DNA of 64,000 nucleotides from Vibrio fluminensis (GCF_015278125.1 NZ_JADILO010000019.1:1-64000); one strand, 5' to 3'; shown: positions 1 to 8,952, counted from the stretch's first letter. A program made the numbers and translations. Notes: a model not told the origin generated them from the letters alone.

Positions 1-53
1 TCCATCGTTACCATTTCCAGTTCGTATTGTTGCGGAGTCGGTTCTTGAAGCAT
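1..53 (-). CDS. Probable IS transposase, N-terminal fragment cut by window edge
   Basis: An ATG at position 53 on the minus strand opens a frame that runs off the left edge. The visible residues begin MLQEPTPQQYELEMVT. From memory this resembles the N-terminus of IS1182/IS5-like transposases of vibrios, which continue towards a conserved 'LVP..H.LRK' segment that would lie outside the window. Only about 17 codons are visible, so the family call is tentative. The neighbouring hairpins at 90-117 and 130-155 would fit the end of an insertion sequence next to vpsR. It could also be an unrelated gene start. Confidence 0.4.
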   Translation of the reverse strand, partial: MLQEPTPQQYELEMVTM

Positions 54-89
54 ATCGGAGTATCCATATTTCGATACCCCTATTAGATC

Positions 90-117
90 AAAGGTCTAGC
101 TCGAAAGCTAGACCTTT
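90..117. terminator. Perfect 12-bp hairpin (possible IS-end or terminator)
   Basis: AAAGGTCTAGCT at 90-101 pairs perfectly with AGCTAGACCTTT at 106-117 around a CGAA loop. It lies between the transposase-like fragment and vpsR. The short T and A runs make a bidirectional terminator or an insertion-sequence end plausible. Confidence 0.5.
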
Positions 118-129
118 GTCAGCAGTCTG

Positions 130-155
130 AAAGCCATGGTTTCAACCATGGCTTT
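130..155 (-). terminator. Hairpin downstream of vpsR
   Basis: AAAGCCATGGTT (130-141) and AACCATGGCTTT (144-155) form a perfect 12-bp stem 22 bp beyond the vpsR stop codon. It is likely the vpsR terminator, although the following T-tract is weak in the vpsR direction. Confidence 0.5.
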
Positions 156-176
156 GTTTTGATGTTCAATAAGCAA

Positions 177-1511
177 TTAAACTGTGCTATCAGAGATTAA
201 ATTGTGCTTATTAAGCAGTCGGTACATTGTTGCGCGAGATACACCTAACTCTTTTGCTGCCATAGACACTTGGCCAGCATGAGACTCTAAAACCAAAAGT
301 AAAGCATCACGCTCACTACGTTCACGGATACTCTTAAGACTACGTTTACCATCGCTGCGCTTAGGCAAATCAAGGTTTACTTCGTCTAACATCACGCTGT
401 CTGACATCAAAACAACCCGCTTAATCTGGTTCATCAATTCACGTACGTTGCCCGGCCAATGGTAGCGTGTTAGTGCCCTTACGGCTTCTTCGGTAAAGCT
501 ACGCGCTTGAGCGTTATATTCTCGCGAGTAATCCATCAAAAAGTGACGAGCCAAGATGGCAATATCGCCGGCACGCTCTTTTAGGCTTGGGACATTAATG
601 CGCAGTACATTGATATAATGGTAAAGCTCTTCATTAAAATCACCATCAATCAATGCTTTCTCTATATCAGCAGAGTTAGCAGCGAGGACACGCACGTCTA
701 CTTCTCTGGGTCCATCGAGAGTATCCACAGTTCCTTCTTGTAAGAAACGCAGTAAGTTAATTTGCTGAGATTTTGGTAAGGTCAAAATGTCGTTCAAAAG
801 CAGCGTTCCGCCATCGGCTTGCTCTAACAGCGACGGTTCATCCGCTTCATCACGATTGATGCCGAATAAGTCACTCTCGATACGGCGCTCAGACAACGCT
901 CGACAGTTAACTGACACAAACTCTTTATGTGCTCTAGCTGATGTTTTGTGCACTGCTCGTGCGACCGTCTCTTTACCGGTACCGCTTTCACCATAGATAA
1001 GGATACTGACGTCTGTCGGACCGATACGTTTGATCTGATCACGTAGACGCTTCATGGGAATAGATTCTCCTACTAATCCCATATCATTGTTGTTGCCATA
1101 ATGAGGCCAGACCTTCTTCTCCAACTTAAGCATACCGAGCTGATGTCCTATCGAACTTAACAGCTGAGCATCTGGAATTGGAGCGGTGAAGAAATCAACA
1201 CAAAAGTTGACGATAAATTGGCAAATCGTGTCAGAGCTTAGTTGAGACTCACGAATAAACGCCATCCAACGTACTTGCTTGTGAGAACTAACAAGGTTTG
1301 CGATACCATTAAGGCTAAATTCATCGTGACTGAGATCGACGATACCAATACATGGGCCCGTTTCTGTAAACAAAGTGTTCGCTTTACGCAAATCCGCGCA
1401 TTGGGTGCAACGCCACCCCACTTGCTCAAGTACGGAGAGCCATGGTTCGTAGCTACCACCAACTACGACTAGTGATCCCGGGACAGAATCCATTCGGAAT
1501 TGACTACCCAT
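177..1511 (-). CDS. vpsR: VpsR, c-di-GMP-responsive activator of Vibrio polysaccharide genes
   Basis: A 444-residue NtrC-family regulator, the same length as V. cholerae VpsR. The N-terminal receiver-like domain (about 13-125) carries Asp59, in the segment GIVDLSHDE. A central AAA+ domain follows, with Walker A GESGTGKE near residue 172, and a C-terminal Fis-type helix-turn-helix ends the protein (AAKELGVSRATMYRLL). The loop that carries GAFTGA in sigma54 activators is replaced by unrelated sequence (GINRDEADEPS), and VpsR is known to work with sigma70 polymerase. The start has a good ribosome site (AAGGAAG). lysS lies upstream on the same strand, separated by a terminator, as in V. cholerae. 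It probably switches on biofilm matrix genes in response to c-di-GMP. Confidence 0.93.
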   Translation of the reverse strand: MGSQFRMDSVPGSLVVVGGSYEPWLSVLEQVGWRCTQCADLRKANTLFTETGPCIGIVDLSHDEFSLNGIANLVSSHKQVRWMAFIRESQLSSDTICQFIVNFCVDFFTAPIPDAQLLSSIGHQLGMLKLEKKVWPHYGNNNDMGLVGESIPMKRLRDQIKRIGPTDVSILIYGESGTGKETVARAVHKTSARAHKEFVSVNCRALSERRIESDLFGINRDEADEPSLLEQADGGTLLLNDILTLPKSQQINLLRFLQEGTVDTLDGPREVDVRVLAANSADIEKALIDGDFNEELYHYINVLRINVPSLKERAGDIAILARHFLMDYSREYNAQARSFTEEAVRALTRYHWPGNVRELMNQIKRVVLMSDSVMLDEVNLDLPKRSDGKRSLKSIRERSERDALLLVLESHAGQVSMAAKELGVSRATMYRLLNKHNLISDSTV

Positions 1512-1842
1512 TAAGCTTCTTCCTTTTAAATTGCATAAAATTTATAGTTATATGTGCCATCCAGCACATCAATTAAGCACCTACTACACTATAAGAGCTT
1601 GCCTCAATAATCTGTCTCAAAAATAAGACTAGACTACATTCCATCAATACGACATTTTTAAATGCGATTGATACTTCATTATTTACTGCAAAAATCCCTC
1701 TATTTAGGTGAATTAGTTGCTAAGAAGCCAAATGGCATCGCTATATTGTTATAGATGCATATTCATTAACAAAAAAAAAGCGGTAAAAAAAAACCACCCG
1801 AAGGTGGTTTTGCTAGTCAAATCAAGTTTATTTAATTAAAAA
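1512..1842. other. vpsR-lysS intergenic region
   Basis: This AT-rich gap of about 330 bp must hold the vpsR promoter. Apart from the lysS terminator at 1790-1811 I see no open frame, repeat or clear operator. Confidence 0.6.
1790..1811 (-). terminator. lysS Rho-independent terminator
   Basis: AAACCACC-CGAA-GGTGGTTT stem-loop after the lysS stop, followed in the minus direction by a long T-tract. The same stem-loop sequence is used after nlpI at 22103-22122. Confidence 0.85.
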
Positions 1843-3375
1843 CTATGCTTGTGGACGCATCGCTGGGAATAGGATCACGTCACGGATTGTGTGCGTGTTA
1901 GTAAATAGCATCGCTAGACGATCGATACCAATACCTTGACCCGCTGTAGGCGGTAGACCGTGCTCTAGTGCAGTAATGTAGTCCGCATCGTAGAACATCG
2001 CTTCGTCATCACCTGCGTCTTTCGCATCAACTTGCGCTTTAAAGCGGTTGTCTTGGTCTTCTGCATCGTTAAGCTCAGAGAAGCCATTCGCTACTTCACG
2101 ACCACCGATAAAGAATTCGAAACGGTCAGTAAAGAACGGGTTGTCATCGCTACGGCGAGCTAGTGGAGAGATATCCGCTGGGTAACCCGTGATGAAAGTA
2201 GGCTGGATTAGTTTTGGTTCAGCTGTTTCACCAAAGATCTCTTCAAGAAGCTGACCACAAGTCCAGAATTTCTCTACGTAGATGTCTAGAGATTTTGCGA
2301 TAGACACCATTAGATCACGATCTTGAACGCCTTCTTCCGTTAGCGCTTGGATTACTTCGTGCTCTGGGTTGTAGTACTTGATAGCTTCAAGCATAGTCAT
2401 ACGTGCGTATTGACCACCGAATTCAACCATTTGGTCGCCGTAAGGCATTGACGTCGCACCTAGAACCTCTAGAGCCACAGTGCTTAGCATCTCTTCAGTC
2501 AGATCCATCAGATCTTTGTAGTCTGCGTAAGCCATGTAGAATTCAATCATAGTGAATTCTGGGTTGTGACGAGGAGATAGACCTTCGTTACGGAAGTTAC
2601 GGTTGATTTCGAATACACGCTCAAAACCACCTACCACTAGACGCTTCAAGTATAGCTCTGGAGCAATACGTAGGAACATTTGTTGATCCAGTGCGTTGTG
2701 GTGAGTGATGAATGGACGCGCAGATGCACCGCCAGGGATCACTTGCATCATTGGAGTTTCTACTTCCATGAAGCGTTTTGATTCCATGAAGCGACGAATC
2801 GCTGATACTAGCTGAGAGCGGATCTTAAACGCGTTACGAGAATCTTCGTTCACGATTAGATCAACGTAACGTTGGCGGTAACGCATCTCTTGGTCAGTTA
2901 GACCGTGGAATTTTTCTGGTAGTGGACGAAGTGCCTTAGTTAGCAGTTCAAACTCTTCCATATTTACGTATAGGTCGCCTTTACCAGACTTGTGCAGTGC
3001 ACCTTTAACACCGATGATGTCACCGATATCAAGACCGTGGTATTGGTCTTTCAGTACTTTTTGTACTTCTTTGTCTGCGTAAGCTTGGATGTTGCCAGAC
3101 GTTTCTTGTAGCAACAGGAATGGACCACGCTTAGCCATTACACGACCAGCGATTGCCACTACGTGGTTCAGCTCTTCTAACTCTTCCTTCGACTTTTCAC
3201 CGAACTCTTGTTGCAGGTCGCCCGCTAGTGCATCACGACGGAAGTCATTTGGGTGACCATTTGCTTTGCAGCTCTTTCGGATCGCGTCCAGTTTCGCGCG
3301 GCGCTCAGCAATTAGCTTATTCTCTTCTTGTGCAGAAGGTTCTTGTACGGTTTCGTTTTGAACAGCATCAGTCAT
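1843..3375 (-). CDS. lysS: Lysyl-tRNA synthetase, class II
   Basis: A 510-residue class II synthetase that charges tRNA-Lys in the cytoplasm. The N-terminal OB-fold anticodon-binding domain (about 60-170) is followed by the catalytic domain with motif 2 ([20 protein letters not shown]) and motif 3 near the C-terminus ([13 protein letters not shown]). Length matches the bacterial family (about 505-510). It starts 33 bp after the prfB stop on the same strand, giving the prfB-lysS operon known from enterics. A strong terminator follows at 1790-1811. Nothing in it is unusual. Confidence 0.97.
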   Translation of the reverse strand: MTDAVQNETVQEPSAQEENKLIAERRAKLDAIRKSCKANGHPNDFRRDALAGDLQQEFGEKSKEELEELNHVVAIAGRVMAKRGPFLLLQETSGNIQAYADKEVQKVLKDQYHGLDIGDIIGVKGALHKSGKGDLYVNMEEFELLTKALRPLPEKFHGLTDQEMRYRQRYVDLIVNEDSRNAFKIRSQLVSAIRRFMESKRFMEVETPMMQVIPGGASARPFITHHNALDQQMFLRIAPELYLKRLVVGGFERVFEINRNFRNEGLSPRHNPEFTMIEFYMAYADYKDLMDLTEEMLSTVALEVLGATSMPYGDQMVEFGGQYARMTMLEAIKYYNPEHEVIQALTEEGVQDRDLMVSIAKSLDIYVEKFWTCGQLLEEIFGETAEPKLIQPTFITGYPADISPLARRSDDNPFFTDRFEFFIGGREVANGFSELNDAEDQDNRFKAQVDAKDAGDDEAMFYDADYITALEHGLPPTAGQGIGIDRLAMLFTNTHTIRDVILFPAMRPQA

Positions 3376-3408
3376 TTTCGATGTATCCTGTTTTGGTCGG
3401 TGAAAAGC

Positions 3409-4507
3409 TTAAAGGCCAGATTTAAGGCTAGCTTCAATAAATTTATCTAGGTCGCCATCAAGTACCGCTTGGGTATTGCGGTTCTCAACGCCAGTACGTA
3501 GATCTTTGATACGAGAGTCATCCAGAACGTAAGAACGGATCTGGCTACCCCAACCGATGTCAGATTTGGCATCTTCATTCGCTTGCTTCTCAGCATTCTG
3601 CTTTTGCATTTCTAGTTCAAACAGTTTTGCACGTAGCTGCTTCATTGCTTGATCTTTGTTCTTATGCTGAGAACGGTCATTCTGACACTGTACCACTGTG
3701 TTAGTTGGTACGTGCGTAATACGAACCGCCGATTCTGTGGTGTTTACGTGCTGACCACCGGCACCAGAAGCGCGGTACACGTCGATACGTAGATCGGCAG
3801 GGTTAATATCGATTGCAATATTGTCATCAATTTCTGGGTAAACAAACGCAGATGAGAACGACGTATGACGACGACCACTTGAGTCAAACGGTGATTTACG
3901 TACTAAACGGTGAACACCGGTTTCTGTACGTAACCAACCATAAGCGTACTCACCAGAGATCTTAACTGTTGCGCCTTTAAGACCGGCAACTTCACCCTCA
4001 GATACCTCGATAACCTCGGTCTTGAAGCCTTTCGCTTCAGCCCAACGTAGGTACATGCGAAGTAGCATATTGGTCCAGTCTTGCGCTTCTGTACCACCCG
4101 AACCTGCTTGCAAGTCGATGTAGCAATCAGATGAGTCGTGATCCCCTGAGAACATGCGGCGGAATTCAAGCTTAGCCAGCTTGTCTTCAAGCTCCGCTAA
4201 CTCTGGTTCAATTTCGTCAAACGTTTCTTGGTCTTCTTCTTCAACTGCAAGCTCTAAAAGACCTTCTACGTCTTCCACACCTTGCTCTAGTTGATTGATA
4301 GTTTCAACAACCGCTTCGAGTGATGCACGCTCTTTACCTAGTGCTTGCGCACGCTCAGGTTCGTTCCATACATCTGGTTGTTCAAGTTCTGCGTTTACTT
4401 CTTCTAGACGCTCTTGCTTAGCGTCGTAGTCAAAGATACCCCCTCAGGATTGTTGTGCGCTGAGACACATCCTGTAGACGGTTTTTAATTGGATTGATTT
4501 CAAACAT
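3409..4507 (-). CDS. prfB: Peptide chain release factor 2, made by programmed +1 frameshift
   Basis: RF2 releases peptides at UGA and UAA. The gene starts with ATG at 4507 ([11 protein letters not shown]...), reads 25 codons to an in-frame TGA at 4432-4430, and shifts +1 to continue to 3409, giving 365 residues, exactly the E. coli length. The second frame alone looks like a truncated gene starting inside. The SPF anticodon-like motif ([11 protein letters not shown]) and the GGQ catalytic motif ([13 protein letters not shown]) are present. The residue equivalent to E. coli K-12 Thr246 is alanine (YRASGAGGQ), the usual, more active form. lysS follows 33 bp downstream. Confidence 0.96.
4429..4444 (-). 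promoter_or_regulatory. RF2 programmed frameshift site
   Basis: On the minus strand the sequence reads AGGGGG-TAT-CTT-TGA-C. The internal Shine-Dalgarno-like AGGGGG three bases before CTTTGAC is the canonical RF2 autoregulatory shift signal. Low RF2 makes termination at the TGA slow, so ribosomes slip +1 and produce more RF2. Confidence 0.96.
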
Positions 4508-4612
4508 GCTTGCTCAATATTTATGAGTAGAATTTAACCGAAGAATTGTACTGAAAAGTGTGACGGAGATACAGGAATTTTTTTGGCTCAAACATAGAAC
4601 TCGTATATAGAA

Positions 4613-4650
4613 AAAATCCCCCGCCATGCTATGCATGACGAGGGATTGTT
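4613..4650 (-). terminator. brnQ terminator
   Basis: AATCCCCCG and CGAGGGATT-type arms enclose an inner CATG/GCATG pairing just downstream of the brnQ stop, and the A-run on the plus strand gives a T-tract in the brnQ direction. It separates brnQ from prfB. Confidence 0.7.
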
Positions 4651-4680
4651 ATCAGAAACTTAGCTTACTTTAAACTGAGG

Positions 4681-5994
4681 TTAAGCCACATCTTCGACTA
4701 ACGTTGGCTGACTAGATTTGCCAATGAAGAACACACCAACGGTTGCAGCAACTGTTGGCAGCAACCAACCCATACCTACTTCAAATAGTGGTAGGAAGTT
4801 AAACGCTGATACATCAACACCCGCAACTTTAGCTGCATCAATCAGTGCAAATACCAATGACACTGAGATAACGGCACGGTAAGCGATACGTGGGTTTGGT
4901 AGTTTACTACGTAGGAACGTCAGTACCACTAGCGCGATAGCAACTGGGTATAGAGCAAATAGCACTGGAACAGACAGCGCGATTAGCTGAGCTAGACCTA
5001 CGTTGGCAACAAACGCACATGCAGCGCCATTAATCACTACCCACTGTTTGTAAGAAAGTTTAGTTAGTGAGCTAAAGTAATCAGAACATGCTGAGATCAG
5101 ACCGATCGCGGTAGTCAAACACGCTAGCAATACAATAATAGTCAGTACAATTTGACCGTAAGAGCCAAACAGCGCTTGCACATACTGGCTTAGGATCACA
5201 CCACCGTTATCAGCACCCACAGCGAGCGTTGAACTGGTTGCACCTAGGTAGAATAGTGATACATAAACAAATGTTAGGCCGACTGCAGCAATAATACCCG
5301 CGCAAATTAGGTATTTGGTTGTCGGCTTATGCTCAGTGATGCCTTTACCACGTAGTGCGTCAACAATCAGTACACCGAACATCAGAGAACCGAACGTATC
5401 CATGGTGTTGTAACCTTCAAGGAAACCTTTTTGTAACGGATGCGTTAGGTATTCGCCTTGCGCAGCGACGATTTCACCTTGAGGGAAAAAGAATACAGCA
5501 CCAGCAAGTACAATCAGACCAATAAATAGTACTGGTGTTAGCACCTTACCGATGATGTCGATCAATTTACCTTGTGACCATGCAAAGAACATCGCGATGG
5601 CAAAGAAAGCAATTGAGAAGATCGTTAAATGCATCTGCTCTGCATGAGCAAAGAATGGCTTCACCGCCATCTCATAAGCGACCAGACCAGTACGAGGCGC
5701 AGCAAATGCAGGACCGATGATGATGAAAATCAGAACGGCCATAATGGTTGCCGCTTTCACTGGCAAATCTTTGGTTAGCTTTTCCCAAGAGCCACCAGCA
5801 ACAGCAATAGCAATAATGGTAACAAGAGGAAGACCTACTGCTGTTAATAAGAAACCAAACATAGCTGGTAGCACGTTCTCACCTGCAAGCTGACCTGCTA
5901 GCGGTGGGAAGATTATATTACCGGCACCCAAGAAGAAGGCGAAAAGCATGAAGCCTAACGCTGTGATATCTGTTAATTTTAACGACTGCTTCAC
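4681..5994 (-). CDS. brnQ: Branched-chain amino acid:cation symporter BrnQ
   Basis: An inner-membrane carrier of the LIVCS family for leucine, isoleucine and valine, with about 12 hydrophobic segments. The N-terminal family signature GFMLFAFFLGAGNIIFPP is intact. I chose the GTG start at 5994 (MKQSLKLTD...), preceded by AAGG about 8 bp upstream. It gives 437 residues, close to E. coli BrnQ (439). The frame stays open to an ATG at 6096, but those extra 34 residues are polar and not family-like. It is divergent from trmN6 and ends in its own terminator before prfB. Confidence 0.93.
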   Translation of the reverse strand: MKQSLKLTDITALGFMLFAFFLGAGNIIFPPLAGQLAGENVLPAMFGFLLTAVGLPLVTIIAIAVAGGSWEKLTKDLPVKAATIMAVLIFIIIGPAFAAPRTGLVAYEMAVKPFFAHAEQMHLTIFSIAFFAIAMFFAWSQGKLIDIIGKVLTPVLFIGLIVLAGAVFFFPQGEIVAAQGEYLTHPLQKGFLEGYNTMDTFGSLMFGVLIVDALRGKGITEHKPTTKYLICAGIIAAVGLTFVYVSLFYLGATSSTLAVGADNGGVILSQYVQALFGSYGQIVLTIIVLLACLTTAIGLISACSDYFSSLTKLSYKQWVVINGAACAFVANVGLAQLIALSVPVLFALYPVAIALVVLTFLRSKLPNPRIAYRAVISVSLVFALIDAAKVAGVDVSAFNFLPLFEVGMGWLLPTVAATVGVFFIGKSSQPTLVEDVA

Positions 5995-6301
5995 AGAATT
6001 ACCCTTGTACTGATGATTGATGTTGTGTCTGTTCAGATGAGCTAGATCACTCTCTGGACTATTTAATTTAGAACCGAATAATGACCAAATACTCAACTAT
6101 TCGCAACAGCAAAGCGAAAAACACCATATAAATTTATCTCGACAACTCAAAACCAGTTGATAACACCAGTTTGAAAATTAAAAACAGAATATTAATCCAA
6201 TAAAATTATTAACAATACCATCTATATATAGAGCAATGTTTTATACAATTTATATACAACAGTAAAAACCTCTGCATTTATAAAGTTTAACCGGATATTT
6301 A
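5995..6301. other. Divergent brnQ-trmN6 promoter region, AT-rich
   Basis: About 300 bp, very AT-rich between 6120 and 6300, with TATATATA-like stretches. It must contain promoters in both directions. I see no clear operator or leader peptide. Confidence 0.5.
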
Positions 6302-7021
6302 ATGAACAAAAAAATTCATAAAACCAAAGGATTTAGCTTCAAGCAGTTCACCATCGAAGGTGGCGAATGTGGCATGCCTGTCAGTACCGACGGCGTGCTG
6401 TTGGGTGCATGGTGTAACGTTAGTACTGCTTCAACTATTTTGGATATCGGCACGGGTACTGGCTTACTGGCTCTAATGTGTGCCCAGCGCCAAAAGAACG
6501 CTATTATTTGGGCTGTCGATATTGAAGAAAGTGCAGCGGTAACCGCACAGCTGAACGTGGCGAACTCTCCTTGGGCTGAACGCATTCGTGTCGAATTAGG
6601 TGACATCAATGCCGTCACTTATCCAACGCCATTTGACGTTATCATCTGCAACCCACCCTATTTCAATAGCGGTGAACAGTCGCACACTCAACAGCGGGCT
6701 ACCGCTCGACATACCGATACACTCAGTCACTTATCACTGCTCGCTCGTTGCAAAACTCTACTTTCACCACAAGGGCGTGCAAGCTTTATCCTACCGGTGG
6801 TTGAGGGCGAAGCATTTATTCAACTTGCTCAACAGCAAGGTTGGACGCTATCACGCCTATGCCGAGTCAAACCGACAGAGAGCAAAGTCGAAAATCGCCT
6901 GCTGATTGAACTTAGCCAGCAAATGTGTCAAAGCAACACTCAACACCTTACGATCCGTGGTAATCTCGGCTACAGCGCAGAATTTACAGCCTTAACTCAA
7001 GACTTTTATTTAAAGATGTAG
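6302..7021 (+). CDS. trmN6: tRNA1(Val) (adenine37-N6)-methyltransferase
   Basis: A 239-residue class I SAM-dependent methyltransferase of the YfiC/TrmN6 type, which makes m6A37 in tRNA-Val(cmo5UAC). The SAM motif I is ILDIGTGTGLLAL (about 45-57), and the catalytic N6-adenine motif is CNPPYF (about 116-121), followed by the family segment around ARHTDTLSH. The ATG at 6302 agrees with family N-termini. srmB lies 134 bp downstream on the same strand, so the two RNA-related genes neighbour each other, as they also do in enterics. Confidence 0.92.
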   Translation: MNKKIHKTKGFSFKQFTIEGGECGMPVSTDGVLLGAWCNVSTASTILDIGTGTGLLALMCAQRQKNAIIWAVDIEESAAVTAQLNVANSPWAERIRVELGDINAVTYPTPFDVIICNPPYFNSGEQSHTQQRATARHTDTLSHLSLLARCKTLLSPQGRASFILPVVEGEAFIQLAQQQGWTLSRLCRVKPTESKVENRLLIELSQQMCQSNTQHLTIRGNLGYSAEFTALTQDFYLKM

Positions 7022-7155
7022 AAATAAGGTGTGATCCTAATCACCAATACAACTATACTATGCGGTCTAATTTTTGACTTAGTCCGCTGGGACTGAGTAA
7101 TTTGTCTGCCGCTTAATATTGTTAATCTCGCCGAAAGGCTTGTGGAGAACTCACT

Positions 7156-8391
7156 GTGATCAAAAATTTTGCAGAACTCGATTTAGATCCAAACCTGCTT
7201 AGCGCAATCGAAGAAATGGGTTTTAAGCGCCCAACTCAGGTGCAAGCTCAAGCGATCCCTCAAGCTCTTGATGGCAGAGATATCCTAGCTTCTGCACCAA
7301 CTGGCACAGGCAAAACAGCCGCGTTTGTATTGCCAGCATTGCAATACCTACAAGATTTTCCACGCCGTAAGCCTGGGCCTGCGCGCGTGCTTGTTTTGAC
7401 ACCAACTCGTGAGCTTGCAATGCAAGTAGCCGATCAAGCTCGTGCGCTAGCAAAGAACACGAAACTAAATATCTTTACCATTACTGGTGGTGTGCAATAC
7501 CAAGAGCACGCAGATATTCTCGCAACGACTCAAGATATCGTAGTGGCAACACCAGGTCGTCTAATGGAATACATTCAAGCAGAGCGTTTTGACTGCCGCG
7601 CTATCGAATGGCTGATCCTAGATGAAGCTGACCGCATGCTAGATATGGGCTTTGGCCCAACAGTAGACCGTCTATCTCAAGAATGTCGCTGGCGTAAACA
7701 AACCCTACTATTCTCTGCAACACTTGAGGGTAAAGGGGTTGAAGGCTTTACAGCAGACCTACTGAAAGATCCGGCAGAAATCGATGCTGAGCCATCTCGC
7801 AGTGAACGTAAGAAAATTACTCAGTGGTACCACCGTGCTGATAATGCAGAGCACAAACTGGCGCTATTGAAGAAAATTATTACTGAGCAAGCAGAACGCT
7901 CTATCGTGTTCTTGAAAACTCGTGAACGTCTTGCGGAATTGCGCACTGAACTAGAGAAAGCACAAATCCCTTGCGCATGGATCCAAGGCGAAATGCCACA
8001 AGATCGCCGTAACAATGCGATTGCTCGTTTCCGCGATGGCAGCGTTAACGTTCTGCTAGCGACTGACGTAGCCGCGCGTGGTATCGACTTACCAGACGTA
8101 AGCCACGTGATTAACTACGATATGCCTCGTAGCGCAGATGTTTACCTACACCGTATCGGTCGTACCGCTCGCGCAGGTAAAAAAGGTAACGCAATTTCAA
8201 TTGTTGAAGCGCATGACCAACAAATGTTAGACCGCGTAGCACGCTACGTGAAAGAAGACATCAAAGAGCGCTTTATCAAAGAAATGCGTCCAACACACAA
8301 AAAACCTGTGTTTAAGAAAAAGAAAAAAGACGACAAGAAAAAGTCGGCAACTAAAGCGAAAGTGAAAAAGAAAACTTCGAAGAAGAAGTAA
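7156..8391 (+). CDS. srmB: ATP-dependent RNA helicase SrmB
   Basis: A 411-residue DEAD-box helicase that assists early assembly of the 50S subunit. Motifs appear in order: Q-motif region GFKRPTQVQ, Walker A APTGTGKT (about 47-54), PTRELA, DEAD (LDEADRMLDMGFG), SAT, and the C-terminal motifs ATDVAARGID and HRIGRTARAG. The C-terminal 40 residues are a lysine-rich basic tail typical of SrmB. It starts with GTG at 7156, with GGAG at good spacing. It ends at a strong terminator (8445-8468). Confidence 0.94.
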   Translation: MIKNFAELDLDPNLLSAIEEMGFKRPTQVQAQAIPQALDGRDILASAPTGTGKTAAFVLPALQYLQDFPRRKPGPARVLVLTPTRELAMQVADQARALAKNTKLNIFTITGGVQYQEHADILATTQDIVVATPGRLMEYIQAERFDCRAIEWLILDEADRMLDMGFGPTVDRLSQECRWRKQTLLFSATLEGKGVEGFTADLLKDPAEIDAEPSRSERKKITQWYHRADNAEHKLALLKKIITEQAERSIVFLKTRERLAELRTELEKAQIPCAWIQGEMPQDRRNNAIARFRDGSVNVLLATDVAARGIDLPDVSHVINYDMPRSADVYLHRIGRTARAGKKGNAISIVEAHDQQMLDRVARYVKEDIKERFIKEMRPTHKKPVFKKKKKDDKKKSATKAKVKKKTSKKK

Positions 8392-8444
8392 TTGAGAACG
8401 CTGCGCTTTAACAATTGAGAGCGCTACGCTTTGAGATAATAGAG

Positions 8445-8472
8445 AGGCTGATGTGAAAACATCAGCCTTTTT
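8445..8472 (+). terminator. srmB terminator
   Basis: AGGCTGATG (8445-8453) pairs with CATCAGCCT (8460-8468), followed by TTTTCTT. Confidence 0.85.
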
Positions 8473-8500
8473 CTTACGGAAAATGGAACACTTCGCTTAC

Positions 8501-8630
8501 GGAAGACGGAAGACGGAAGACGGAAGACGGAAGACGGAAGACGGAAGACGGAAGACGGAAGACGGAAGACGGAAGACGGAAGACGGAAGACGGAAGACGG
8601 AAGACGGAAGACGGAAGACGGAAGACGGAA
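8501..8630. repeat. Heptamer tandem array (GGAAGAC)x18
   Basis: Eighteen perfect copies of GGAAGAC fill 8501-8626 and are followed by GGAA. The array is entered from CTTCGCTTAC, the reverse complement of the GTAAGCGAAG-like core found in extragenic repeats elsewhere in this window. Seven is not a multiple of three, so the array reads in all frames as short peptide repeats. Those are not genes. It is a likely slippage-prone variable-number locus. Confidence 0.97.
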
Positions 8631-8655
8631 GCGCTAGCGCGATGCGTTCGCAAAA

Positions 8656-8680
8656 AAATACCGCCTCAAGGGCGGTATTT
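8656..8680. terminator. Bidirectional terminator between srmB and prfC
   Basis: AAATACCGCC (8656-8665) and GGCGGTATTT (8671-8680) form a perfect 10-bp stem with A and T runs on both sides. Confidence 0.8.
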
Positions 8681-8692
8681 TTGTATCCAGCA

Positions 8693-8811
8693 ATATTCAA
8701 AGTAGTTGGTGTTAGAACAAGGCGACAAGCTCACTCATCGCCATGAGCATCAACAGCTTCATTTAGAACATAACAATATTCTAAATAGTTGCCGTTGTGG
8801 CTAGGCAGCTA
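8693..8811. repeat. Partial copies of ERIC-sized palindromic element
   Basis: 8693-8757 repeats the left half of the full element at 8828-8952 almost exactly (ATATTCAAAGTAGTTGGTGTTAG..., GGCGACAAG, CATCGCCATGAGCAT). A second, diverged left end follows at 8776-8811 (ATATTCTAAATAGTTG...) and finishes with GCTAGGCAGC, a tag also present in the partial copy at 57571-57580. Confidence 0.8.
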
Positions 8812-8827
8812 ACTTTCCCACCAATCC

Positions 8828-8952
8828 ATATTCAAAGTAGTTGGTGTTAGAGCAAGGCGACAAGTTCATTCATCGCCATGAGCATAGTCAACTATGTGAT
8901 TGGTGTGAATTAACGCAGCCAACGCAGTTATCACACCAAATACGAAGAATAT
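8828..8952. repeat. Full ERIC-sized palindromic element at the prfC 3' end
   Basis: A 125-bp imperfect palindrome. The ends are ATATTC...TTGGTGT and ACACCAA...GAATAT, and the centre holds CATAGTCAACTATG. The right end falls on the first base of the prfC stop codon. A related copy lies at the relA stop (57606-57733). Size and layout resemble enterobacterial ERIC/IRU elements, although the sequence is different. Confidence 0.85.

Larger units (their letters stand above)
8392..8951. other. srmB-prfC intergenic region, packed with repeats
   Basis: A 560-bp gap without a credible gene. It holds short extragenic repeat bits (GAGAACGCTGCGCTT-like, 8394-8432), the srmB terminator, an 18-copy heptamer array, a bidirectional hairpin, and one complete plus partial copies of an ERIC-sized palindromic element ending at the prfC stop codon. 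Confidence 0.8.

Noticed and set aside
787-1472. Plus-strand frames antisense to vpsR, and similar shadow frames elsewhere (for example in lysS, pnp, thrA, eno, pyrG)
   Set aside because: They are opposite or out-of-frame readings of clear genes with no independent motif or ribosome site.
5995-6096. Longer BrnQ N-terminus
   Set aside because: The extension is polar and not family-like. GTG 5994 has a ribosome site and gives the expected length.
8501-8630. CRISPR array
   Set aside because: Heptamer units have no spacers, no cas genes are present in the window, and the 42-bp and 126-bp repeats are contiguous without variable spacers.
8453-8746. Open frames across the GGAAGAC array on both strands
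   Set aside because: They exist only because the heptamer array contains no stop codons. The plus-strand frame also starts inside the srmB terminator.
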